Shown here piece after piece: positions 1-5,290 of a stretch of DNA of 6,000 nucleotides. The stretch is taken from NCBI GenBank assembly GCA_026389055.1, contig JAPLIO010000118.1, forward strand, positions 1 to 6,000, in the 5' to 3' direction. Both the position numbers and the translations under genes were made by a program. The notes below the pieces were generated by a model, which did no database searches, had not been told where the DNA came from, and worked only from the letters and a program-made list of their open reading frames with translations. The first letter of the stretch is position 1. Each line of letters starts with the position of its first letter. This stretch comes from Candidatus Melainabacteria bacterium. Its GTDB lineage: Bacteria; Cyanobacteriota; Vampirovibrionia; Vampirovibrionales; JAJTHC01.

Positions 1-1338
1 CAAGACGGGAGACAGTACCTCTTCACCCTAAAAGAAGATGCCCGCTGGAGCGACGGAACGCCCGTAACGGCACAACAATTTGTTGATGCTTGGCAGCGAA
101 TACTCATGCCCGAAACCGCCGCCCAATACGCCAATTTTTTATTCCCCATTCAAGGTGCAAAAGCCTTCTATGATAGGAAAGATAAAGATTTCAACCACGT
201 CGGGGTTAAAGCCATTTCAGAGAAAAAGTTGAGGGTTATACTTGAAAAACCCCTTTCGTTTTTACCTTCGTTAATGGCATTACCTGTTGCCCTACCCCTT
301 CGTGCCGATTTATTAGCTAAATACGGGAAACAATTTACCGAACCGCCCTATTTAATTGGCAATGGCCCCTACCAATTAGCCCAATGGAAGCATGAAGATT
401 TTATTCGGCTAACCCCGAACCCCTATTATTTGAAATCAGATAAAAAAAATTACAGTCGCCCTAGCATTCTGTTTAGAATGATTCCCGATGCAAATACCAG
501 CACGCTATTGTTCAACAATAAACAGCTTGATTTATTAGAATCTGGCACCAGTATTTCTGCGTTTGATTACGCCACCTACGCCAAGCACCCGAACGCCCAT
601 CAAGCCCCCATCGGGATGATTCAATACTTAGGGTTCAATACCCAAAAAGCCCCGTTCAATACCCCCCTAGCCCGAAAATCTTTCTGCCATTGCCTGCAAC
701 GAAGCTATTTCCCCCAGCTACTAAAAAGCGGACAAACCCCTGTTCGCAGCTTTATTGAACCGCATTTACCCTTCTTCAACCCGCAAGCAGGATTAGCGGA
801 ATCCGTAACGGCAGGCAAAGCCTATTGGCAACAGAATCTATCTGTTAAAGGCAAGCCACCACCGATAACGCTAGGGTTTAGGAACGGGTACGATACCCGT
901 AAACAAGCCGAAATTCTGCAGTTTTTTTGGAAGCAAAGCTTAGGTATCACCGTTCAGCTTCAAAATGCCGATTGGAAGGTATACCTGCAACGCCTAAAAA
1001 ACGACACGCCCCATCTGTTTTTACTAACGTGGTATATGGATTACCCCGATGCCGATAGTTTTCTTTCGTTATTCCATAGCAGTAATGGCAATAACCACAC
1101 GCAGTGGCAATCTGCCCAGTTTGATAAACTAATTGAACAAGCCAGCCAAAGTTTAGACGCTACGCAACGGCAAGCATTTTACGACCAAGCACAAAAAATC
1201 TTGCTAGAAGACGATGTCGCCATTTGCCCACTATTTACGCTGAAGAAACTATGGGTTACTCAACCCTGGGTAAAAGGTATTACCTTCAATAGTTTAAATC
1301 AGCTGATGATAGAGAACGCCAGCGTAGAGGCACATTAG
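1..1338 (+). CDS. Oligopeptide ABC transporter substrate-binding protein (SBP_bac_5/OppA-like), 5'-truncated by window edge
   Basis: This is the extracytoplasmic binding component of a peptide ABC importer, which would capture oligopeptides and pass them to OppBC-type permeases. The frame is open from base 1, so the ATG at 106 is internal: the residues before it form the family signature, ARWSDGTPVTAQQFVDAW at residues 14-31. Other family-like parts are the GNGPYQL segment, the LGFNTQKAPF segment followed by a helix starting ARK (typical of the region before the C-lobe), and a C-terminal stretch with WYMDYPDAD and a final LF..KKLWV. The window holds 445 residues. OppA proteins are about 540 long, so roughly 80-100 residues, including the signal or lipoprotein peptide, lie to the left. 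It ends in TAG at 1336-1338 and the next gene is convergent, so no permease or ATPase gene follows. The substrate cannot be told; murein peptides or nickel are alternatives within the family. Confidence 0.93.
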   Translation, partial: QDGRQYLFTLKEDARWSDGTPVTAQQFVDAWQRILMPETAAQYANFLFPIQGAKAFYDRKDKDFNHVGVKAISEKKLRVILEKPLSFLPSLMALPVALPLRADLLAKYGKQFTEPPYLIGNGPYQLAQWKHEDFIRLTPNPYYLKSDKKNYSRPSILFRMIPDANTSTLLFNNKQLDLLESGTSISAFDYATYAKHPNAHQAPIGMIQYLGFNTQKAPFNTPLARKSFCHCLQRSYFPQLLKSGQTPVRSFIEPHLPFFNPQAGLAESVTAGKAYWQQNLSVKGKPPPITLGFRNGYDTRKQAEILQFFWKQSLGITVQLQNADWKVYLQRLKNDTPHLFLLTWYMDYPDADSFLSLFHSSNGNNHTQWQSAQFDKLIEQASQSLDATQRQAFYDQAQKILLEDDVAICPLFTLKKLWVTQPWVKGITFNSLNQLMIENASVEAH

Positions 1339-1400
1339 TAGACAAATTCTTTTTACCGTAAACAGGCGGGAACGACTGCTGGGTCTTCAGCCTCATACTT

Positions 1401-1820
1401 TTATACGGAAAAACCCTGCGGATAAACCCGCTTCAGTCTGTGTACATCGGGCTTACCCAGCGTATCTAATAACACGGGTACTACTTTATCCATTTGGCAC
1501 ACAAAGGAATAAGCCCCTCTGGGAATATCGCACCGCTGGCAGTTAGCCCCCGTCATGTAGCATTTAATGGCTTGGTCCGTCCATGTTTGGGTAATGGAAT
1601 GGGAAACTTCTTCTCGTTCAGCAGGGCTTAGCTCCCATTCATGCCCAACGGCTTGGAAGGAAGGAGAAGGAATCACAGGCTTAGTTACATAGTTTTTAGG
1701 TGTTTTGGTGGGGGAAAGATAAGTGGGGGCAATACTTGGTTCTAACGGAATAGGGGCAGAAAGCTCCTCTAACTCAAATAAGGAAGATTGGCGAACAGCA
1801 GGTTGGGTCATCATCATCAT
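1401..1820 (-). CDS. Small four-cysteine protein of unknown function
   Basis: A 139-residue soluble protein that I cannot name. Residues 1-60 are rich in Pro, Ser and Thr and probably disordered (MMMMTQPAVRQSSLFELEEL, then several P-rich stretches). Residues 61-139 look folded: a helix around SPAEREEVSHSI, then W80-TDQAIKCY, then cysteines C87, C94, C97 and C108 (C-x6-C-x2-C-x10-C), then a helix and LGKPDVHRLKRVYP. The cysteine spacing suggests a zinc or Fe-S site. From memory the pattern W..AI.CY..G..C..C...C.M..V..LL..GKP recurs in short proteins of Vampirovibrionia, sometimes thought to be regulators, but this is unverified. The start is the first of four consecutive ATG codons; a purine-rich GAGAGAGA lies about 10 nt upstream. 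It is transcribed divergently from the phosphatase gene and converges on the transporter gene with 62 bp between them. Confidence 0.72.
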   Translation of the reverse strand: MMMMTQPAVRQSSLFELEELSAPIPLEPSIAPTYLSPTKTPKNYVTKPVIPSPSFQAVGHEWELSPAEREEVSHSITQTWTDQAIKCYMTGANCQRCDIPRGAYSFVCQMDKVVPVLLDTLGKPDVHRLKRVYPQGFSV

Positions 1821-2060
1821 AGTGGCAGGTTCTCTCTCTCTTTTGACTTTTTCTTGTTTAAAACTTCAAAAATAGGCTTCATTGCGTGTATGTTTGATTC
1901 TATAGAAATTTGATTCACTTGAAACCATCTAAACGAGTGAACTTGGCAAAAAATGGTTTATTTTAAAACCCCATAACCCGATAAGCTGAGTACTAACTAA
2001 CCTACCATGCCTTTGCTTTTGTTACCCTTCCACCCTACTAACCTGCGATGGATACACCCA
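1821..2060. promoter_or_regulatory. Divergent intergenic region with repeated motifs, probable promoters/operators
   Basis: This 240-bp AT-rich gap separates two outward-facing genes, so it must hold both promoters. I see no good consensus pair. For the + gene, TTGGCA at 1943-1948 is a possible -35, with only a weak -10 (TAAAAC) after it. A central 10-bp palindrome, TTCTATAGAA, at 1898-1907 contains a -10-like TATAGA on both strands. TTTGATTC occurs twice (1893-1900 and 1909-1916), and TTCACT at 1914-1919 faces AGTGAA at 1936-1941 as an inverted repeat. These could be operator sites, which is an inference from symmetry only. Confidence 0.4.
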
Positions 2061-3488
2061 ATGATGATGATGACCGACTATTCTGAAATAACCATAACGA
2101 CACCGTCTTCGACCTTAGACTATGGTGAAGAATATGGCTTAAACACAATAGATGAAGGGGCTAATCAAGAAACCGCTTCAATTACGGCTACGCAAGTTTG
2201 GTTGTTAGATTGCGATAGTACGTTCCCCGCTAAACGGCTTGCCCAACTGAACCAAGTGCTTTCTGAAAGTAATATGGTGGTAGCTAGGTTGAACAAGGGT
2301 AAGGCTACGTCTTATCAACAATTGGAAAGCCATCTGAATACACAAAATAATACATGGTTATTAGCCAGTGAAGGTGCTTTGGCAAAATTGGCTAACAATA
2401 GCGATACGCTCAATAGCCTTGAAGAAAAAGCACAATTAGCGTTAGAACAATTAGCCAAACATCCTACATTAAATGGTGTACAATGTTTGTTGTTTAGTGA
2501 AGAACCATTATCAACCGCTAGTTTAAAAAGCTATTTGAGTGCAGGGGTTTATAAGGTATTTTACGCCAATTTATCTGTAGAACAATGGGCTGAACACTTA
2601 ATTGGCATTGTTAAATTGGGCGAAAAACTGCGGAGTAGCCAAGCCTTTGGAAAAGAACAATCACGCTTAAATGAAGATTTATCAAACCGTAGCTTAATGA
2701 TTGAAAAAGAGCTTTACAAGACACGACAGCTACAACAAAGTTTATTACCTTCCATTGTGGAAAGTAAAGATAGCCCTTCCGATGATGGGGGCTTGGGAAC
2801 CAGTAAGCTACACTATTTAAGCGATAAATTTCGCATTAGTGGTATGTACATTCCGTGCGATGCGATTGGTGGCGATTTATACGATTTATGCGAATTTCAT
2901 GATGGTAGCCTAGGCGTTATTATTACCGATGTTTCGGGGCATGGGGTACCTGCTGCCTTTGTTACCGCCTTGTTGAAATCAAGCTTTTACCGAATTACAC
3001 ACCATCATCAAACCCCAGACCAAGTATTGTTTCACCTGAACAATCAATTAGCCGCCGTTGTTAAAACGGGCGACTATTTAACGGCTGCCTACCTCCACTT
3101 TTTAGATGAAGGCAAAACCGTTCAATATGGCGGGGCTGGGCATCCGTATCCTATTTTATATCGGGCTAAAACCAATACCATTGAATTGTTAGAAGAAAAC
3201 GGCACTCCTTTGGTTTGGGTGCCTGATATGCCTTACAATATGCAGTTCACCAATTTAGAACAGGGTGATAAAATCCTGCTGTTTACGGATGGCGTAACGG
3301 AATTGACCAATCCCCAAGAAGAATTGTATGGTGAAGACCGTTTGGCAGAATTATTGCCTGAAGTTATTAGTTGGTCTCCTGAAGGGGGCGGTGCCATTTT
3401 GGAAAGCATCTTGATGGAATTGTCTGACTTTACCCAAGGGCACCCCTTGGCGGATGATATGACGATGCTGATTATTGAAGTGTTGTAA
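2061..3488 (+). CDS. PP2C/SpoIIE-type serine phosphatase (RsbU-like) with degenerate receiver-like N-terminus
   Basis: Predicted cytoplasmic metal-dependent Ser/Thr phosphatase of the SpoIIE/RsbU family. Such enzymes usually dephosphorylate an anti-sigma-factor antagonist. Counting from the upstream ATG at 2007, the acidic metal-binding motifs are all present: GGDLYDL (288-294), DVSGHGVPAA (308-317), GAGHP (376-380), LFTDGVTE (425-432) and DDMTMLIIEV (483-492). Residues 203-250 form a charged helix ending in RQLQQSLLP, the usual linker before this domain. Residues 60-205 look like a response-regulator receiver: VWLLDCD as strand 1 and LKSYLSAGVYKVFY as the last helix and strand. The phosphoacceptor strand, however, reads NTWLLASEG without Asp, and the usual Lys-Pro is missing. 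I prefer the start at 2061, the first of four ATG codons. The in-frame ATG at 2007 would add MPLLLLPFHPTNLRWIHP; neither start has a clear ribosome-binding site. No anti-sigma or STAS partner lies in the window. Confidence 0.9.
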   Translation: MMMMTDYSEITITTPSSTLDYGEEYGLNTIDEGANQETASITATQVWLLDCDSTFPAKRLAQLNQVLSESNMVVARLNKGKATSYQQLESHLNTQNNTWLLASEGALAKLANNSDTLNSLEEKAQLALEQLAKHPTLNGVQCLLFSEEPLSTASLKSYLSAGVYKVFYANLSVEQWAEHLIGIVKLGEKLRSSQAFGKEQSRLNEDLSNRSLMIEKELYKTRQLQQSLLPSIVESKDSPSDDGGLGTSKLHYLSDKFRISGMYIPCDAIGGDLYDLCEFHDGSLGVIITDVSGHGVPAAFVTALLKSSFYRITHHHQTPDQVLFHLNNQLAAVVKTGDYLTAAYLHFLDEGKTVQYGGAGHPYPILYRAKTNTIELLEENGTPLVWVPDMPYNMQFTNLEQGDKILLFTDGVTELTNPQEELYGEDRLAELLPEVISWSPEGGGAILESILMELSDFTQGHPLADDMTMLIIEVL

Positions 3489-3510
3489 CACCAATTCGCT
3501 ATAGTCTCTT

Positions 3511-3550
3511 ATCGATTGTCGTTTCTAGCTTTAGCTGGTGGGTGTTAAGC
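3511..3550 (+). repeat. Left part of interrupted hairpin repeat (copy 1), on the transposase 3'-side (RE) flank of the IS110 element
   Basis: It begins with ATCGATTGTCGTT, identical to 5179-5191, followed by a small hairpin (CTAGC 3525-3529, TTTA, GCTGG 3534-3538) and GGTGGGTGTTAAGC. The second copy has the same order: the identical 13-mer, a hairpin at 5192-5206, then GGTTGGTTTG. The continuation of copy 1 lies across the insertion sequence at 4665-4696. TGTTAAGC at 3543-3550 is the sequence that one arm of the predicted bridge RNA loop would recognise. Confidence 0.65.
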
Positions 3551-3555
3551 ATCTG

Positions 3556-3561
3556 TGTCAA
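3556..3561 (-). promoter_or_regulatory. Orphan -35 box (TTGACA) at the IS right end
   Basis: On the minus strand this reads TTGACA, a perfect -35 hexamer, overlapping the transposase stop codon. In the inserted element it points out of the IS. In a circle with a single AT core it would sit 17 bp upstream of TAAAAT at 4647-4652. IS110-family circles are known to build such a junction promoter. Confidence 0.68.
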
Positions 3562-4481
3562 GCAGCGGCTTTTAAGTGATCTCGAACCATTGCATTCAAA
3601 ATCGTCAATAACTTCCGCATACAAGCCACTAACGCCACTTTAGCAGGCTTGCCCACACCCCGCAATCGTTCATAAAATACCTTCAACCGCGCATCATGCC
3701 GAACAGAACTCAACACCGCCATATACAACAACCGACGCACACCAGATCTCCCACCCCAACAACACCGCTTACCACGCCAAGCCCCACTATCCCGATTCTT
3801 CGGAGCAACACCCACCAACGACGCTATCTCCCCTCTCCCCAAATGCCCCAATTCAGGTAAAGAGGCTAACAGCACCACACTGGTCTTAAACCCCACACCA
3901 GCAACCGTTTCCAAACACGCCTGTTTGGCTTGAAGCGGTGCTTCTAAGGTAATGCGTCGTTTCAACTCCGCTTCAATGGCTGAAAGGCGTTGTTTTAAGG
4001 CGTCACACTGGGTGGCTAAATCAGTTATGACAAAAGGGTCTGTGGCTTGGTGAGCTTGCGTTTTGAGTGTTGCCAAGGCTTGTGTTGTTTGTTCTTGGTG
4101 CCGAACCAGTTCAACTAAGGCTTGCGGTGGTATGAAGTCGGTTGTTCGGGGTTTAATGGCTTGGGCGTAGTGGGCTAGTACTTGTGCGTCTAGCTTGTCG
4201 GTTTTGGCGAGGATGCCGAAGGCTTTGGCGAAGTCTCTAACCTGCCTTGGGTTAACTTTGACCACAGGTAGTTGAGCTGTTTTGAGTGCGAGGTAGAGTG
4301 GTTTTTCGTAGCCCTCTGTGGCTTCTAGGGTTATTTTGTTGGGGGCGAATTCTTTCAGTGCCAAAACCAGTTGTTCAATGTCGGTTTCATGGTTTTGGCA
4401 CTGAAAGAATTGGGGGGCTTGGTTGTTGAGATAGCAGATGTCTAGGGTGGATTTTGAGACATCTATGCCCACAGTTTTCAT
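3558..4481 (-). CDS. IS110-family transposase (DEDD recombinase, bridge-RNA guided)
   Basis: A 307-residue recombinase that would cut and rejoin the IS and its target. The N-terminal RuvC-like DEDD domain shows D7 (VGIDVSK), E53 (TLEATEGYEKPL), and D95 and D98 (AKTDKLDAQVLAHYA), with the family segment VNPRQVRDFAKAFG before the Asp pair. Residues 125-190 form a helical coiled-coil-like linker. The C-terminal Transposase_20 domain contains LETVAGVGFKT, the Ser motif RDSGAWRGKR (S232), GGRSGVRRLLYMA and GKPAKVALVACMRKLL. It appears intact and of usual length. I start it at 4481 because AAAGGA lies 9 nt upstream of that ATG and the product begins with the conserved MKTVGIDVSK. The upstream ATG at 4553 would add 24 residues from the predicted bridge RNA. 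The base composition changes sharply within the gene (see findings). Confidence 0.95.
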   Translation of the reverse strand: MKTVGIDVSKSTLDICYLNNQAPQFFQCQNHETDIEQLVLALKEFAPNKITLEATEGYEKPLYLALKTAQLPVVKVNPRQVRDFAKAFGILAKTDKLDAQVLAHYAQAIKPRTTDFIPPQALVELVRHQEQTTQALATLKTQAHQATDPFVITDLATQCDALKQRLSAIEAELKRRITLEAPLQAKQACLETVAGVGFKTSVVLLASLPELGHLGRGEIASLVGVAPKNRDSGAWRGKRCCWGGRSGVRRLLYMAVLSSVRHDARLKVFYERLRGVGKPAKVALVACMRKLLTILNAMVRDHLKAAA

Positions 4482-4483
4482 GG

Positions 4484-4640
4484 TATGATTTCCTTTGGTA
4501 GAAAAGAGGGATTTGGATTTAGCCTTATGGTACGAACGTTCAAGTTCAGGCATCTGTTCAAATGGTATCCCTTGGTAAAATAGTGCTAGCGATCTAGCTT
4601 AACAGCGGGTGTTTGAACCCGAGGGGGTGAACGATCGACT
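4484..4640 (-). ncRNA. Candidate bridge RNA in the transposase leader
   Basis: Read on the minus strand, the leader starts just after the -10-like TAAAAT. The first half folds as an 18-bp stem (4577-4594 with 4633-4651, one bulged A at 4638). Within it are an internal loop with two 11-nt arms (4622-4632 and 4595-4605) and a cap hairpin (CGGGT/ACCCG, 4606-4621). Arm one shares 8 nt (AGGGGGTG on +) with the flank at 4668-4675. Arm two (GCTTAACA, 4597-4604) is the reverse complement of the other flank at 3543-3550. This is the form of a target-binding loop. The second half carries ACAGATG (4551-4557), matching the right end plus core, as a donor-binding loop would. The exact RNA ends and the right donor guide are not resolved. 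Confidence 0.7.
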
Positions 4641-4651
4641 AGCACTATTTT
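4577..4651 (-). other. Target-binding loop of the candidate bridge RNA
   Basis: The stem pairs AAAATAGTGCTAGCGATC with GATCGACTAGCACTATTTT (one bulge), enclosing two equal 11-nt unpaired arms and a 5-bp cap hairpin. The outermost stem pairs overlap the -10 box and so may lie outside the mature RNA. The guide matches stop at the AT core on the 3543-3550 side and one base from it on the 4668-4675 side. Confidence 0.68.
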
Positions 4652-4652
4652 A
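4647..4652 (-). promoter_or_regulatory. -10 box (TAAAAT) completed only in the circular IS
   Basis: It matches TATAAT at 5 of 6 positions on the minus strand. In the inserted form the hexamer 17 bp upstream lies in the host flank and reads CACCCC, not a -35, so the promoter should be weak. After circularisation it is paired with TTGACA from the other end, and transcription would start near 4640 at the base of the predicted stem. Confidence 0.68.
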
Positions 4653-4664
4653 TTCTACCAACAC

Positions 4665-4696
4665 ATAAGGGGGTGCCCGAACAGGCACCCCTTTAT
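4665..4696 (+). repeat. Right part of interrupted hairpin repeat (copy 1); strong stem-loop at the transposase 5'-side (LE) junction
   Basis: ATAAGGGGGTGCC (4665-4677) pairs with GGCACCCCTTTAT (4684-4696) as 13 base pairs with one G-T, loop CGAACA. Only CTTTCC follows, so it would be a weak terminator on the + strand. The inner stem GGGGTGCC/GGCACCCC is identical to the stem of copy 2; the loop matches copy 2 better in reverse complement (one difference). IS110 relatives are known to target such palindromic repeats. Confidence 0.7.
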
Positions 4697-4893
4697 CTTT
4701 CCATCAAAGGATTCCACGGATCATCCAGAGGTTATTTTAGGCGGGTAGGGGGCTTCGCTTTGCAGAGGGGTGAAGGTGTTAATCTTTACCCGTAAAACGC
4801 CAATCTTCCGCAAAACTTCCGCAAAATCGATCTTCCGCAGGGGAGGGGGTAGCGCAACATACTGATTTTATGCTACTTTATCTCTATAGCTGA
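4697..4893. other. Noncoding gap with short tandem repeat; possible gene remnant on minus strand
   Basis: I see no intact gene in these 197 bases. CTTCCGCAAAA occurs twice in tandem (4805-4826), and CTTCCGCA again at 4832-4839. On the minus strand a frame from 4867 to 4721 is open for 48 codons and reads like protein (LPPPLRKIDFAEV, INTFTPLQSEAPYPP), but it has no ATG. It may be a relic of a gene whose repeat encodes LRKI twice, or chance. Confidence 0.3.
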
Positions 4894-4942
4894 ACCCCTG
4901 ATAAGGGTGAGGTCCGGTGTTCGAGTCACCGATGGCCCACCA
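4894..4942 (+). pseudogene. 3' fragment of tRNA-Ile(GAU); candidate attachment site
   Basis: The sequence follows the tRNA-Ile consensus from position 28 to the end: anticodon loop CTGATAA with U33, GAT (4900-4902) and A37; variable loop AGGTC; a T arm of CGGTG, TTCGAGT, CACCG with perfect pairing and T54, T55, C56 and A58; then the 3' acceptor strand ATGGCCC, discriminator A and encoded CCA. Identity stops at 4893, where A replaces the expected C27. The D arm and the 5' acceptor strand (GGGCCAT expected) are absent upstream. A tRNA 3' half without its 5' half is the classic displaced end left by an integrase that recombines in a tRNA gene. If so, the element would lie to the left, with the complete tRNA at its other end. 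Confidence 0.8.
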
Positions 4943-4990
4943 TTAAAACCCGAAAGCCATTCATGTTAATGGTTTTCGGGTTTTAATTTT
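4943..4990 (+). terminator. Rho-independent terminator directly after the tRNA-Ile CCA end
   Basis: A 19-bp stem with one G-T pair (4943-4961 with 4968-4986), loop CATGTT, ends in a TTTTAATTTT tract. It starts at the base after CCA, so it is probably the original terminator of the tRNA gene. That supports the view that the tRNA fragment is the native 3' end, cut off from its 5' half. Confidence 0.85.
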
Positions 4991-5178
4991 AAGAACGCCC
5001 CCTGCTTGGGGCTTTAGGGCGAACCCGTATTGATGCTTTATTCAGGTAAGCCTTTTTAGAACCTCAAGTCGTTCATTTTTTCGGCATTTCTATACCCTGC
5101 CCCAATTTCAAAAGGCACGACTATGGCGGCAGCGTTATCCTTTGATACCAAGTTCATCCTGAAATGTGGTGTTTTGTC
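4991..5178. other. Gap with no convincing gene
   Basis: A small hairpin, GCCCC/GGGGC, lies at 4997-5012. On the minus strand, 5157 to 5056 would encode 33 residues (starting MNLVSKDNAAAIVVPFEIGA), with a protein-like composition but no clear ribosome-binding site. On the + strand, an ATG at 5123 has AAAAGG 7 nt upstream, but its 55-codon frame runs through the repeat and terminator hairpin, so I do not call it a gene. Confidence 0.3.
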
Positions 5179-5263
5179 ATCGATTGTCGTTCCAGTTGTT
5201 CGCTGGTTGGTTTGTCATGGGGTGCCTGTTTGGGCACCCCATGACACGCTTTTTGATTTTTTT
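5179..5263 (+). repeat. Uninterrupted hairpin repeat (copy 2), also a strong terminator
   Basis: ATCGATTGTCGTT is followed by a small hairpin (CCAGT 5192-5196 with GCTGG 5202-5206) and then a perfect 14-bp stem (TGTCATGGGGTGCC 5213-5226 with 5233-5246, loop TGTTTG) and a T-rich tail to 5263. The order of parts equals that of 3511-3550 plus 4665-4696, so this is a paralogous unoccupied version of the IS target. The long stem plus T tract would end + strand transcription. Confidence 0.72.
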
Positions 5264-5290
5264 GGACAAACTCAGGGGGTACCCCCCTAA

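Larger units (their letters stand above)
3551..4664 (-). mobile_element. Complete IS110-family insertion sequence (IS110-group architecture), about 1114 bp
   Basis: The ends are inferred from four agreeing signs. The uninterrupted repeat copy at 5179-5263 matches 3511-3550 joined to 4665-4696. AT (in CAT) occurs at 3551-3552 and again at 4665-4666, as the core dinucleotide expected of this family. End-to-end joining makes a sigma70 promoter with exact 17-bp spacing. The predicted guide arms match both flanks. The element has no terminal inverted repeats, in keeping with IS110 relatives. The left end (LE, high-coordinate side) has 183 bp of noncoding leader before the transposase. The right end (RE) has only 5 bp between the stop codon and the core. 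Because the phosphatase gene ends at 3488, no long 3' noncoding end is possible, so this is the IS110 layout and not the IS1111 one. The one or two bases at each end remain uncertain. Confidence 0.82.

Noticed and set aside
1378..1391. GCTG/CAGC hairpin between the two convergent genes as a terminator
   Set aside because: Only 4 bp with no following T tract on either strand.
3434..3450. CCAAGGG-CAC-CCCTTGG palindrome
   Set aside because: It lies inside the conserved C-terminus of the phosphatase coding region, with no T tract; probably a codon coincidence.
4482..4553. 24-residue N-terminal extension of the transposase
   Set aside because: The conserved start MKTVGIDVSK has its own ribosome-binding site, and the extension lies in the predicted bridge RNA.
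4606..4621. T-arm-like hairpin (CGGGTTCAAACACCCG on the minus strand) as part of a tRNA
   Set aside because: The loop is one base short, no other tRNA arms surround it, and it fits better as the cap of the bridge RNA loop.
4697..4893. 5' half of tRNA-Ile upstream, separated by an intron
   Set aside because: No GGGCC-type acceptor strand or D arm is present upstream. TATAGCT at 4886-4892 resembles part of a D arm, but nothing pairs with the 3' acceptor strand.
5123..5290. 55-codon + frame with AAAAGG 7 nt upstream of ATG
   Set aside because: It crosses the dispersed repeat and the perfect 14-bp hairpin; the product resembles no family I know.
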